64,000 nt of DNA from Ruania halotolerans (GTDB taxonomy: Bacteria > Actinomycetota > Actinomycetes > Actinomycetales > Beutenbergiaceae), in assembly GCF_021049285.1 (NCBI RefSeq), contig NZ_CP088017.1:2491380-2555379 (forward strand), read 5' to 3'. The position numbers were made by a program, and so were the translations under genes. A model generated the notes under the pieces. The model did no database searches. It was given only the letters and a program-made list of their open reading frames with translations, and was not told the DNA's origin. Shown here piece by piece: positions 1 to 8,692 of this stretch. Positions within the stretch are counted from its first letter, which is position 1. Each line of letters opens with the position of its first letter.

Positions 1-351
1 GCGGATGCGGCCGGCACCGGCAGCAAGTCTCGGCGCGTGTTCCGGGCCACCGCAGAGGGAGAGCGCGTCGCAGCCGATGCCTCGCGGGCATTCATCGCCG
101 AACTCTCGGTGGTCCCGCACCCGGTCCTGGTCGGACTGGCCAACCTGCCGCTCCTGCCCGAAGGCGCATACGACGAGGCGCTCCGCTGCAGGCTCATCCA
201 GCTCGACGATCGCATCGCCGCAGTCGTGGAAGCCACGCAATCGCAAGCGCCCCTCCCACGTCCCGCACACGAGGTCTTCTCCTACTCCCTCAGCCTCCTG
301 GAGGCGGAAAGGTCGTGGCTCGCTGCCCGAGTCCAGGTATCCGATGACTGA
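1..351 (+). CDS. PadR-family transcriptional regulator, C-terminal part (5' end outside window)
   Basis: The reading frame is open from base 1 and ends at the TGA at 349-351, giving the last 116 residues. The visible part begins with the end of a winged helix (KSRRVFRATAEGERVAA, the wing strand and start of the next helix) and continues with a helical region. This matches the C-terminal dimerisation region (Vir_C type) of PadR-like regulators: a first helix block around VVPHPVLVGLANLPLLP, then a long helix ending SLLEAERSWLAARV. The DNA-binding N-terminus is missing because it lies upstream. The stop overlaps the start of the next gene by 8 bases, so the two are translationally coupled and probably work together. 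The family call is by pattern recognition of a partial protein. Confidence 0.7.
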   Translation, partial: ADAAGTGSKSRRVFRATAEGERVAADASRAFIAELSVVPHPVLVGLANLPLLPEGAYDEALRCRLIQLDDRIAAVVEATQSQAPLPRPAHEVFSYSLSLLEAERSWLAARVQVSDD

Positions 352-1396
352 CGAGACCGCCCCCGCGAATCGCGGCATGACGATCGTTGACGGAGTCCCG
401 ACCTCAGGCGGACTGCACTGCGAGACGACGGCGCTCGGTGTGCTCCTGGCTCATTCCGGACTCACCCTTTCTGAACCCATGATCTTCGGACTGGCGTCCG
501 GGTTGTCCTTCGTCTACTGGGACTCGACGTCGCAACGTCTGCCGTTCCTGGGCGGACGGGTGAAGCCGTTCGTGCTCACCCAGAATCTCGCCACGCGTCT
601 CACGCTTGACCTCCAGGTGCACGAGACGACATCGCCTCGCAAGGCCTGGGACCAGGTTCGCGCCTCGATCGACCGCGGCCATCCCATCGGCCTGCAGCTG
701 GACAGCCATGACCTGGAGTACTTCACCACCCGCGTGCACTTTGCCGGACATGTCGCCGCGATGTATGGATACGACGACGAGCGCGCATATCTGGTCGACA
801 CCGCGCAGCAGGGTGGCCGCGTGTCCACGAGCCTGGACAGCCTGGCCCGCGCACGAGCCGCGAAGGGCCCGATGTCAGCCCGCCACCGGTCCTTCACCCT
901 GGGGGTGCCGGAATCGAGCAGGACGACCCCCGAACACCTCGTCTCGGTGATCATTCCCGCGATCACTGCGTGCGCCGAGGCGTTCCTCACGCCCCCGATC
1001 GCCAACCTGGGCAACCGGGGAATCCGCACGGCGGCCACACGTATGCGCTCCTGGTTCGACCGGGTCGAGGACCCCGGACGCGATCTCCCCGTCATCGCCA
1101 CGTTGATGGAACGGGCAGGCACTGGCGGCGCTCTGTTCCGCAATCTCTACCGGGACTTCCTCACCGAGTCCCACGCGCTGCTGACAGCGTCGGGGCAGGG
1201 GCCGAGCGTCGACCTCCTCACACAGGCCCGGGACCGCATTGCCGAGTCCGCCCTTCTCTGGACAACAGCCGCAGGCCTCATCGAACATGCGGGAACCACA
1301 GGAGACCCGGTGCACCTGTGGGAGGCGAGCCAGGTACTGGAGGACATCGCCACGATTGAGACCACCGCGATGAGGACGCTCCGATCATGGCAATGA
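344..1396 (+). CDS. BtrH N-terminal domain / DUF4872-like protein (papain-fold acyltransferase or peptidase)
   Basis: This 350-residue protein starts at the ATG inside the end of the PadR gene. Residues 20-160 look like the butirosin BtrH N-terminal domain, a cysteine-peptidase-like fold: SGGLHCETTALG places a cysteine at residue 26 on the first helix, GHVAAMYGYDD places a histidine at 136, and YLVDT places an aspartate at 152, the usual Cys-His-Asp order. BtrH itself is an acyl-ACP:aminoglycoside acyltransferase; most relatives are uncharacterised and many sit beside ABC exporters or small regulators. The C-terminal half (about 185-350) is helical and fits DUF4872. No signal peptide or membrane segment is seen, so it is probably cytoplasmic. 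Its substrate cannot be told from sequence. Confidence 0.68.
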   Translation: MTDETAPANRGMTIVDGVPTSGGLHCETTALGVLLAHSGLTLSEPMIFGLASGLSFVYWDSTSQRLPFLGGRVKPFVLTQNLATRLTLDLQVHETTSPRKAWDQVRASIDRGHPIGLQLDSHDLEYFTTRVHFAGHVAAMYGYDDERAYLVDTAQQGGRVSTSLDSLARARAAKGPMSARHRSFTLGVPESSRTTPEHLVSVIIPAITACAEAFLTPPIANLGNRGIRTAATRMRSWFDRVEDPGRDLPVIATLMERAGTGGALFRNLYRDFLTESHALLTASGQGPSVDLLTQARDRIAESALLWTTAAGLIEHAGTTGDPVHLWEASQVLEDIATIETTAMRTLRSWQ

Positions 1397-1409
1397 CCCA
1401 CCGCCCGCC

Positions 1410-4400
1410 TCACACGGAGAAGTACTTCGCCTCCGGGTGATGGAACACCAGCGCGTCGGTGGACTGCTCCGGATGCAGCTGTAGTTCCTCGCTCAACGTC
1501 ACCCCGATCCGTTCCGGGCGGAGCAGCTCGATGATCTTCGCCCGATCCTCCAGGTCCGGGCAGGCCGGATAGCCGAAGGAGTACCGCGCCCCCCGGTAGT
1601 CCACCTTGAACATGCCCTCCAGGTCGGCCGGGTCCTCATTGGCGAAACCGAGCTCGTCGCGCACCCGGGCGTGCCAGTATTCCGCGAGCGCCTCCGTGAG
1701 CTGCACTGAGAGCCCGTGCAGCTCCAAGTACTCGCGGTAGGCGTTCGCCTCGAACAGCTTCGCCGTGTGCTTCGCCACCCCGGACCCCATGGTCACCAGC
1801 TGCACCCCGAGCACATCGGTCTGGCCGGACGAGCGAGGTCGCACGAAATCTGCCAAGCACAGGTGCCGGTCGCGCCGTTGCCTGGGGAAAGTGAATCGCA
1901 TCCGTTCGGTACCTGGCTGACCGCCACTTCCGCCGTCGGGCCCCTCGTGGTGCAGCAACACCACATCGTCACCATCGGCAACCACCGGGAAGTAGCCGTA
2001 CACCACGGCTGGGGTGAGCATGTCCTCGGTGGCAACCCGGGCCATCCACTCGCGCAGCCGCGGGCGCCCCTCGGTCTCCACCAGTTCCTCGTAGGATGAG
2101 CCGCCCTCACCGCGGCCGGGCTTGAGCCCCCACTGCCCCATGAACGTGGCCCGCTCGTCCAGGAATGAGGAATATTCCGCGAGCGCGATTCCCTTGACGA
2201 TCCGAGTGCCCCAGAACGGCGGTTCTGGCACCCGGTTATCGATGGCCACGTCCGCGCGAGTGGGGAGGTCCTCCAGCGGGGTCTCCTCCACCGTCACCTT
2301 CGCATGCCGGCGCTTCTTCAGTTCCGGCAGCCCGACGGCGTCCGGTGCCTCTCCCCGTGCCACCCGCACGAGGGGCTCCATCAGGCGCAGCCCTTCGAAG
2401 GCGTCCCGGGCGTAGCGCACCTGACCGTCGTACACCTCGTCGAGATCGTCCTCGACGTACACCCGGGTCAGCGCCGCGCCGCCGAGCAGCACCGGGTAGG
2501 TGCCGGCCAGGTCGCGGGAGTTGAGCTCTTCGAGGTTCTCCTTCATCACCACCGTGGACTTCACGAGCAGGCCGCTCATCCCGATCACGTCGGCCTGGTG
2601 CTCCTGGGCAGCCTCAATGAAGGCGGACACCGGCTGCTTGATCCCGATGTTGACCACCGTGTAGCCGTTGTTGGTGAGGATGATGTCCACCAGGTTCTTG
2701 CCGATGTCATGCACGTCCCCGCGCACCGTGCCGAGCACGATGGTGCCTTTGCCGCCGCCCGCCTCGACTTTCTCCATGTGGGGTTCCAGGTGCGCCACGG
2801 CGGTCTTCATGGTCTCCGCGGAGGTCAGCACGAAGGGCAGCTGCATCTCACCCTTGCCGAACCGCTCCCCGACCACCTTCATCCCGGCGAGCAACTGGTC
2901 GTTGACGATGTCGAGCGCCTTCCAGCCCTGTTCGAGGGCGGCGTCCAGGTCTGCGTGCAGGCCCTTCATCTCGCCGTCGATGATGCGGCGGGCCAACCGT
3001 TCGTCCAGCGGCAGCGCCGCGAGCTCAGCAGCGCGAGCATCCTTCAGGGCGGCGGAGTCGACCCCGGAGAACACATCCAGCAGGTGAGCTAGCGGGTCGT
3101 GGGTCAGCGCTTCTCCGTCGTAGACCCGCTTATCCCAGACCAGGTCATAGGCGGCCTGCCGCTGCTCATCGGGGATGGAAGCGAGCGGGAGGATCTTCGC
3201 GGCGTGCACGATCGCCGAGTCCAGCCCGGCCTCGACCGCCTCGTGCAGGAACACGGAGTTGAGCACCACGCGGGCGGCCGGATTGAGGCCGAACGAGATG
3301 TTCGAGACGCCGAGGGTGGTGTGCACCCCCGGATAGCGGCGCTTCAACTCGCGGATTGCCTCGATCGTCTCGATCGCATCACGCCGGGTCTCCTCCTGGC
3401 CGGTGGCGATCGGGAAGGTCAAAGTGTCCACGATGATGTCCTGCACCGCCATTCCCCAGGTGCCCGTGAGGTCGTCGATCAGGCGGGAGGCGATCGCCAC
3501 CTTGTGCTCGGCCGTCCGGGCCTGCCCCTCCTCGTCGATGGTCAGGGCCACCACGGCGGCGCCGTGCTCGACCACGAGCGGCATGATCCGCGCATACCGC
3601 GAGTCCGGGCCGTCGCCGTCCTCGAAGTTCACCGAGTTCACCACGGCGCGCCCGCCCACCAGTTCGAGCCCGGCACCGATCACGGCCGGTTCCGTGGAGT
3701 CGATCATCAACGGCAACGTGGAGGCGCTGGCCAGACGGGAGACGACCTCGCGCACATCGGCCACGCCGTCCCGGCCCACGTAGTCCACGCAGACGTCCAG
3801 CAGGTGGGCGCCGTCACGGGTCTGCGCGCGGGCGATCTGGACGCATTCGTCCCAGTTCTCGGCCAGCATCGCCTCCCGGAACGCCTTGGAACCGTTCGCG
3901 TTGGTGCGCTCGCCGATCGCGAGGAAGGAGGCGTCCTGGTCGAAGTCGGTGTGGGCGTACAGGCTCGCCACACCATGTGTGGGCTCGGGGTGACGATCGA
4001 CGACGGCCCGCCCACGCACCCGGTCCACGACGGCGCGGAGATGCTCGGGGGTGGTACCGCAGCACCCACCGACGAGGGAGAGGCCGAACTCACGGGTGAA
4101 CTGCTCGTGCGCGGCGGCGAGCTCGTCCGGGGTGAGCGGGTATTCGGCACCGTTCTTGCCGAGCACCGGCAGGCCGGCGTTCGGCATACAGGTGACCGGG
4201 ACCGGGGAGTGCTTGGCCAGGTGGCGCAGGTGCTCACTCATCTCGGCGGGCCCGGTGGCGCAGTTCAGGCCGATGGCGTCAATGCCCAGGGCAGACAGTG
4301 TGGTGAGCGCGGCCCCGATCTCGGAGCCCATCAGCATGGTGCCGGTGGTCTCCACGGTCACCTGGGCGAAGATCGGCACCTCCAGGCCCGTCTCGGCCTG

Positions 4401-4940
4401 GGCCTGCTTGCAGGCGTTGATAGCCGCCTTGGTCTGCAGCAGGTCTTGGCTGGTTTCGACCAGCAGGGCGTCCGCGCCGCCGCGGATCAGGCCAGCGGCC
4501 TGCTGGGCGAAGGACGCCTTCAGCGAGGCGTAGGTGGTGTGTCCGAGGCTGGGCAGCTTGGTACCCGGGCCCATCGAGCCGAGCACCCAGCGCGGGTGGT
4601 CGCCGGTGGTGTGCGACTCTGCGCTGCGCCTCGCGATGGCAGCCCCTGCCTCGGCGAGTTCACCGATGCGTTCGATGATGTCGTAGTCGCCGAGGTTGGA
4701 GGCGTTCGCACCGAAGGTGTTCGTCTCCACGCAGTCCACACCGACGGCGAAGTACTGATCGTGCAGTGACTCGATCACCTCGGGGCGGGTGACGTTGAGG
4801 ATCTCGTTACAACCCTCGAGCCCTTGAAAGTCCTCCAGGGTGAGAGCGGCGTCCTGGATCATGGTGCCCATCCCGCCGTCGGCGACCACCACTCGGGTGC
4901 GCATGGTCTCGAGCAGGGCAGCGGAACGGGGTGGACGCAT
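1410..4940 (-). CDS. metH: Cobalamin-dependent methionine synthase
   Basis: MetH transfers a methyl group from methyltetrahydrofolate to homocysteine through a B12 cofactor. The 1176 residues match the full four-module enzyme. The homocysteine module opens with ADGGMGT and carries the zinc cysteines in GLNCATGP and GGCCGTT. The pterin-binding module spans roughly residues 330-590. The cap and B12-binding module contains DVHDIGKN near residue 743, whose histidine is the lower cobalt ligand. The C-terminal AdoMet-dependent reactivation domain ends around HPEAKYF. It is convergent with the BtrH-like gene and stands alone. No cobalamin riboswitch fits in the 60 bases upstream; a TAGACT box 7 bases before the ATG suggests a leaderless transcript. 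Confidence 0.97.
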   Translation of the reverse strand: MRPPRSAALLETMRTRVVVADGGMGTMIQDAALTLEDFQGLEGCNEILNVTRPEVIESLHDQYFAVGVDCVETNTFGANASNLGDYDIIERIGELAEAGAAIARRSAESHTTGDHPRWVLGSMGPGTKLPSLGHTTYASLKASFAQQAAGLIRGGADALLVETSQDLLQTKAAINACKQAQAETGLEVPIFAQVTVETTGTMLMGSEIGAALTTLSALGIDAIGLNCATGPAEMSEHLRHLAKHSPVPVTCMPNAGLPVLGKNGAEYPLTPDELAAAHEQFTREFGLSLVGGCCGTTPEHLRAVVDRVRGRAVVDRHPEPTHGVASLYAHTDFDQDASFLAIGERTNANGSKAFREAMLAENWDECVQIARAQTRDGAHLLDVCVDYVGRDGVADVREVVSRLASASTLPLMIDSTEPAVIGAGLELVGGRAVVNSVNFEDGDGPDSRYARIMPLVVEHGAAVVALTIDEEGQARTAEHKVAIASRLIDDLTGTWGMAVQDIIVDTLTFPIATGQEETRRDAIETIEAIRELKRRYPGVHTTLGVSNISFGLNPAARVVLNSVFLHEAVEAGLDSAIVHAAKILPLASIPDEQRQAAYDLVWDKRVYDGEALTHDPLAHLLDVFSGVDSAALKDARAAELAALPLDERLARRIIDGEMKGLHADLDAALEQGWKALDIVNDQLLAGMKVVGERFGKGEMQLPFVLTSAETMKTAVAHLEPHMEKVEAGGGKGTIVLGTVRGDVHDIGKNLVDIILTNNGYTVVNIGIKQPVSAFIEAAQEHQADVIGMSGLLVKSTVVMKENLEELNSRDLAGTYPVLLGGAALTRVYVEDDLDEVYDGQVRYARDAFEGLRLMEPLVRVARGEAPDAVGLPELKKRRHAKVTVEETPLEDLPTRADVAIDNRVPEPPFWGTRIVKGIALAEYSSFLDERATFMGQWGLKPGRGEGGSSYEELVETEGRPRLREWMARVATEDMLTPAVVYGYFPVVADGDDVVLLHHEGPDGGSGGQPGTERMRFTFPRQRRDRHLCLADFVRPRSSGQTDVLGVQLVTMGSGVAKHTAKLFEANAYREYLELHGLSVQLTEALAEYWHARVRDELGFANEDPADLEGMFKVDYRGARYSFGYPACPDLEDRAKIIELLRPERIGVTLSEELQLHPEQSTDALVFHHPEAKYFSV

Positions 4941-4947
4941 GGCTTCC

Positions 4948-4953
4948 AGTCTA
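4948..4953 (-). promoter_or_regulatory. Candidate -10 box of metH (TAGACT)
   Basis: TAGACT ends 7 bases before the metH ATG, which places the transcription start on or next to the start codon, as in leaderless actinobacterial mRNAs. No good -35 is visible. Confidence 0.4.
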
Positions 4954-5000
4954 GAGACGGTGGGGCGGGCAGCCGTGCTGCGTCCTCGTGCTGGGACGAC

Positions 5001-5831
5001 TTAGGCGTACCAGCGCAGCAGTCGCTCCACCTCGGCGCTGATCGCCTGCAGACCGGGGCGGAACCACGTCCGGGAATCCACCAGGCCCGGGTCCGCATCG
5101 AGGGACGCACGCACCGATTCGGTGAAGATGCGGTTCAAGTGGGTCGACACGTTGATCTTCGTCATCCCTGCATCGATCGCCGCGCGCATCCCCTCGTCAC
5201 TCACCCCGGATGAGCCATGGAGCACCAGTGGCACCGTCACGGCCGCAGCGATCTCGGCGATCAGGTCGGTGTCCAGCACGGCGCCGCGGGACGTCATCGC
5301 ATGCGAGGACCCCACGGCCACGGCAAGCAGGTCGACCCCCGTCTCGGCCACGAACTGCGCCGCCTGCGCCGGGTCGGTGCGGGTGGACGGGTCGTGCACG
5401 CCATTCTTGCCGCCGACCTCCCCCAGCTCGGCCTCCACGGACACGCCGCGTTCGTGTGCCAGGCGCACCACCTCGGTCGTGGTGGCGAGGTTCTCCTCAT
5501 ACGCCAACTTCGACCCGTCGTACATCACTGAGGTGAATCCCAGGTCGATCGCCTCGCGGACCAGGCTGACGTCGTCGGCGTGGTCCAGGTGCACCACCAC
5601 CTCCACCGACGCCGCCCGGGCCAGGGCGAGCACCGCCGTCCCGAGCGGGGCCAGCGACCCGTGGAACTTCACGGCGTTCTGGCTCACCTGCAGCACCACC
5701 GGTCGACCGGCACGCTCAGCGGCGGCGATGAACGCCTCGCCGTGTTCGAGGTGGACCACATTGAAGGCGCCGAGCCCGGAGCGTTCGGCACGCAGGCGAG
5801 CAGCAAGAGTGGTCAGGTCAGTCAGCGGCAT
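5001..5831 (-). CDS. Class II ketose-bisphosphate aldolase (fructose/tagatose-bisphosphate type)
   Basis: A zinc-dependent aldolase of 276 residues that splits fructose- or tagatose-1,6-bisphosphate into two triose phosphates. The family signature VVVHLDHADD supplies the first zinc histidine and catalytic aspartate; VGSSHAM and VLHGSSG supply the other zinc histidines, and EAELGEVGG follows the standard spacing. The start chosen is the ATG at 5831 (MPLTDL); upstream in-frame codons lie deep inside the previous gene. It overlaps the PfkB kinase gene by 14 bases and is the last gene of the four-gene sugar operon. The length and sequence style resemble GatY/KbaY/AgaY rather than the long glycolytic Fba, so tagatose-bisphosphate is a realistic substrate, though the sequence alone does not settle it. 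Confidence 0.88.
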   Translation of the reverse strand: MPLTDLTTLAARLRAERSGLGAFNVVHLEHGEAFIAAAERAGRPVVLQVSQNAVKFHGSLAPLGTAVLALARAASVEVVVHLDHADDVSLVREAIDLGFTSVMYDGSKLAYEENLATTTEVVRLAHERGVSVEAELGEVGGKNGVHDPSTRTDPAQAAQFVAETGVDLLAVAVGSSHAMTSRGAVLDTDLIAEIAAAVTVPLVLHGSSGVSDEGMRAAIDAGMTKINVSTHLNRIFTESVRASLDADPGLVDSRTWFRPGLQAISAEVERLLRWYA

Positions 5832-6756
5832 CGGCGGTCTCCGTGTGGATCGAGGTTCGCATGCGGTCATAGGCGTCGTGGTCCACCGCACCGGCGGTGG
5901 GCATCAGGACGGCGGCGGCGGACAGGGCCACCACGTCTGGCAGGTGCGCGGCCAGATCGCCGCCCCGTGCGCCGTCGGCCACGGCCATCGCGAGAGCCGC
6001 TACGGCAGCGTCCCCGGCACCGGTGGCGTTCCCCGTGATCGGGGCGGGCGGGCGTGCTTGCCAGGCACCGTGGGCGGTCACCAGCAGTACGCCGTCGCTG
6101 CCGCGGGAGACCAGTACGGCATGTGCGCCTCGGGTGATCAAATCCCGTGCAGCCGCGATCGGGTCCTCGATCCCGGTCGCTTCGCGGACCTCGTCGATGT
6201 TCGGCTTGACCACAGTGGGCCGGGCGGCGGCAACCTCCAGGAGGGCAGGGCCGGAGGTGTCGACGATCACCGGGATGTCCTGGCCGACGGCGGACCGCAC
6301 CAGTGCGGGCAGGTCGCCGGCACCCGTGCCCGGTGGTGTGGAGCCGGAGATCACGAGCAGACCGGCGTCGGCGAGGCTCGTGAGGACGGCGCGCGTCAGG
6401 CGTTCCCAGTCCCTGCCGGTCACTGTGGGGCCGGGTTCGTTGAACAGGGTCGCCCCCGTGCGTCCGTCGTCCTCGACGATCGTCACCGTGCGGCGAGTTT
6501 CCCCAGCCACCAGGGTCCACGCCTGCTCTACCTGATCGTGGTCCAGGAGATCCTGCAGGTACTCCCCCATCGCTCCGGCGAGGAAGCCGGAGCAACTCAC
6601 CCTCCGCCCGAAGCCCGCGAGCACCCGCGCCACGTTCACCCCCTTCCCGCCGGCCGAGTCGCTCACCTGCCGCACGCGGTGTACCGCACCGTGGTGCAAC
6701 TGCGGGACCGCATAGGTGATGTCCACCGCGGGGTTGGGGGTGACGGTGACGATCAT
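5818..6756 (-). CDS. PfkB-family hexose-phosphate kinase (1-phosphofructokinase / tagatose-6-phosphate kinase)
   Basis: A 312-residue PfkB (ribokinase-like) kinase. It begins MIVTVTPNPAVD, typical of the FruK/LacC branch. The first PfkB signature is present as SAGGKGVNVARVL, and the second as NATGAGDAAVAALA, whose aspartate is the catalytic base. FruK phosphorylates fructose-1-phosphate and LacC phosphorylates tagatose-6-phosphate; both give a ketose-1,6-bisphosphate. Because the next gene is a class II ketose-bisphosphate aldolase and the operon has no PTS gene in view, a tagatose-6-phosphate kinase role is at least as likely as FruK. The start overlaps the ROK gene stop in an ATGA motif. 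Confidence 0.88.
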   Translation of the reverse strand: MIVTVTPNPAVDITYAVPQLHHGAVHRVRQVSDSAGGKGVNVARVLAGFGRRVSCSGFLAGAMGEYLQDLLDHDQVEQAWTLVAGETRRTVTIVEDDGRTGATLFNEPGPTVTGRDWERLTRAVLTSLADAGLLVISGSTPPGTGAGDLPALVRSAVGQDIPVIVDTSGPALLEVAAARPTVVKPNIDEVREATGIEDPIAAARDLITRGAHAVLVSRGSDGVLLVTAHGAWQARPPAPITGNATGAGDAAVAALAMAVADGARGGDLAAHLPDVVALSAAAVLMPTAGAVDHDAYDRMRTSIHTETADAAD

Positions 6757-7706
6757 CGTCTTCCTCCCAGGTCGAGCGCGAGGGCACCGGCGCCCAGGCA
6801 GCCGGCCCAGGATCCGAGGGCAGCGACCCGGACGGGCGGCCGCAGCTCGGCGGGTAGGCGCTCGGCGAGTTCGGCGCGCAGCGGCGCAAGGATCGTCTCG
6901 CCTGCACGGGCGAGTCCCCCGCCGAGCACGATGGGCACCGGTCCGAGCAGCCCGGCCGCCTGGGCGAGCACATCGGCGAGCGCTTCGATGGCAGTGCGCA
7001 CGATCTCCGCCGCGATCGGGTCCACAGGTCGCTGGGCCGAACCAGCGGCCAGGTCGAGCACATGGGCGGCACCGCCCGAGACATCCTCACCGCCGGTCGC
7101 GCGGGCATACCGGGCAGCAATCGCCGACGCCGAGGCGATCTGTTCGAACGGTCGGCGCAGTAGAACGCTGGCGCGGCTCTGTCCCGAGGGCACGGGCTCA
7201 TCCAGGTCAGGCACCAGCACCTGCCCCATCTCGCCGGCCCACCCGGTGCCGCGGACGGCACCGTCGAGCACCAGCGCAGACGCGATCCCGGTGCCCAGCG
7301 GGATGAAGAGCATGTCAGTGGCTCCGGCGCCCCAGAGCGACTCTGCGAGCGCACCAGCGCGCACATCGTGGCCTAGTGCCACGGGCTGACCGAGGCGTTC
7401 TTCGAGGATCTGCCGCATCGGCACGTCCCGCCAGCCGAGGTTGGCGGCGAAGGAGATGACGCCACTCTGCTCATCGGTGATACCGGGAGTGACCACGCCG
7501 ACTGCGTCTTCCGGCGTCTTCTCGACCTCCACCGCGATGGCGTCAGCGAGCTGGTTCGGGTCTCGGGGAGTCGGCAGGGTCCGGGTGTCGTTGAGCGTGC
7601 CGTCGGTGCCCACACGCCCCACCTTGATGGTGGTGCCACCGACATCCACGCCCAGGGCTGTGGCGTCCGCTGCGGGGGCAGGGGCCCTCTCATCGCCGGC
7701 GGGCAT
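6753..7706 (-). CDS. ROK-family sugar kinase lacking the zinc-binding motif
   Basis: This 317-residue protein has the ROK/ASKHA ATP-binding signature DVGGTTIK (residues 21-28), a second phosphate loop IPLGTGIAS and an adenosine segment VLGGGLARAG. ROK enzymes normally carry GE(I/L)GH followed by a CxCGxxGCxE zinc site. Here the region reads GEMGQ (about 158-162) and the cysteine cluster is absent, so this is a zinc-less kinase, as known in some ROK branches. It begins with a short Ala/Pro-rich tail. It sits between the SIS and PfkB genes with 1- and 4-base overlaps, so it probably phosphorylates the incoming sugar or amino sugar of this operon. The substrate is inferred only from context. Confidence 0.85.
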   Translation of the reverse strand: MPAGDERAPAPAADATALGVDVGGTTIKVGRVGTDGTLNDTRTLPTPRDPNQLADAIAVEVEKTPEDAVGVVTPGITDEQSGVISFAANLGWRDVPMRQILEERLGQPVALGHDVRAGALAESLWGAGATDMLFIPLGTGIASALVLDGAVRGTGWAGEMGQVLVPDLDEPVPSGQSRASVLLRRPFEQIASASAIAARYARATGGEDVSGGAAHVLDLAAGSAQRPVDPIAAEIVRTAIEALADVLAQAAGLLGPVPIVLGGGLARAGETILAPLRAELAERLPAELRPPVRVAALGSWAGCLGAGALALDLGGRR

Positions 7707-8614
7707 CAGTCGTCCGTGGGGAGGATCACGGCGCGGGCGAGGTGGCGAGGGGTATCCGGGTTCAGCCCGCGAGCTTCTGATCGGGCCACAGCAGTGCGGT
7801 GCAGGAGCACGAGGTGGGCCAACGGGTCGAGTTCGCTGACGGCGATCGTGGCACCCGTTGCGTCGACGTCGCCGACGAGTCCCTCTGGCGGGGCGCCGAA
7901 GACCCAGACCACGCGCCCGGGCTGAGCGATCGAGATGGGGCCGTGGCGGTACTCCATCGCCGGGTAGGACTCGGTCCAGGACTGAGAGGACTCGCGGAGT
8001 TTCAGGGCTGCCTCGTGCGCGAGGCCGATGGTCCAGCCGGTGCCGAGGAAGCTGATCTGGTCTGCCTCCACCCAGGTTGGATCGATCGGGGCGGTCAGGG
8101 CGGTGCGCGCGTCCGCGATGGCGCCGGTGAGATCCTCACCCAGGCTCGCACGGAGCACCAGTAGCGCAGTGGTGGCGAATCTGGTCTGCACCACGGATGT
8201 CTCATCGGCCTGGTCCAGCACGATCTCGTGGCCGGCATAGGCGGCCGCTGGGCCTGCACCCACGGCGGTGATGAGCACGCTCGGGATCGAGGTGCGGCTC
8301 AGCAGCTGCACGATCTCCGTGGTGGTACCGGATCGCGAGATCGTGACCACGCGGTCGTAGGAGCGCCCTGCGGGGAACTCGGAGGCGGTGAAGGCGTCCG
8401 TCACGCCCTGCCCTGCGCTCTCCCGGAGGCAGGCATACGACTGCGCCATGAACCACGAGGTTCCGCAGCCCACCACGGCCACACGTTCACCGGACGCGGG
8501 CAGTCCTGCCGCATCCCCATGCTGCGAGAGGGCCCACTCCCACACGTCCGGCTGAGAGACTACCTCGATCGCCGTCTGTGATCGTCCCGAGAGTGAAGCT
8601 GCTGTGTCCGACAC
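7706..8614 (-). CDS. SIS-domain sugar isomerase/deaminase (AgaS/GlmS-C-like)
   Basis: A 302-residue protein with two SIS (sugar isomerase) domains and no glutaminase domain. The first carries VAVVGCGTSWFMA and the phosphosugar loop SRSGTTTE. The second has FLGTGWTIGLAHEAALKL followed by EYRHGPIS near residue 220, like AgaS and the GlmS isomerase half. These enzymes interconvert amino-sugar phosphates and ketose phosphates, often releasing ammonia. It is the first gene of the operon and starts at a GTG with a GAAGGG ribosome site 8 bases upstream. With a ketose-phosphate kinase and aldolase downstream, a galactosamine-6-phosphate deaminase role is plausible but not proven. Confidence 0.8.
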   Translation of the reverse strand: MSDTAASLSGRSQTAIEVVSQPDVWEWALSQHGDAAGLPASGERVAVVGCGTSWFMAQSYACLRESAGQGVTDAFTASEFPAGRSYDRVVTISRSGTTTEIVQLLSRTSIPSVLITAVGAGPAAAYAGHEIVLDQADETSVVQTRFATTALLVLRASLGEDLTGAIADARTALTAPIDPTWVEADQISFLGTGWTIGLAHEAALKLRESSQSWTESYPAMEYRHGPISIAQPGRVVWVFGAPPEGLVGDVDATGATIAVSELDPLAHLVLLHRTAVARSEARGLNPDTPRHLARAVILPTDD

Positions 8615-8643
8615 GTGTCAACCCTTCGTGGAATGCTTGTTTG

Positions 8644-8669
8644 TGAGCATAATAGCGATGATTCGCTCA
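8644..8669. promoter_or_regulatory. Imperfect inverted repeat between the sugar operon and deoR-type gene (candidate operator)
   Basis: TGAGC at 8644-8648 and GCTCA at 8665-8669 form the ends of an AT-rich imperfect palindrome in the 78-base divergent gap. It overlaps the best -10-like boxes on both strands (CATAAT at 8648-8653 on plus; TATTAT/TATGCT on minus). A DeoR protein bound here could repress the operon and itself. Confidence 0.4.
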
Positions 8670-8692
8670 AGAAACATCACCGAGGAGAGACT

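Noticed and set aside
5-343. Continuous frame joining the region before the BtrH-like gene to that gene as one 463-residue protein
   Set aside because: The first 113 residues are in the wrong frame relative to the PadR-like gene, are rich in Ser/Arg/Pro as in shadow frames, and the BtrH domain begins at the ATG at 344.
3099-4769. 556-codon open frame on the plus strand
   Set aside because: It is fully antisense to metH, rich in Gly/His/Arg/Val as expected of a shadow in high-GC DNA, and shows no domain.
4941-5000. Cobalamin riboswitch upstream of metH
   Set aside because: Only 60 bases separate metH from the aldolase stop, no B12-box-like sequence is present, and the promoter box leaves no leader.
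5122-7389. 755-codon plus-strand frame opposite the sugar operon
   Set aside because: Ser/Ala/Arg/Thr-rich translation with no motif; it covers three well-recognised genes on the other strand.
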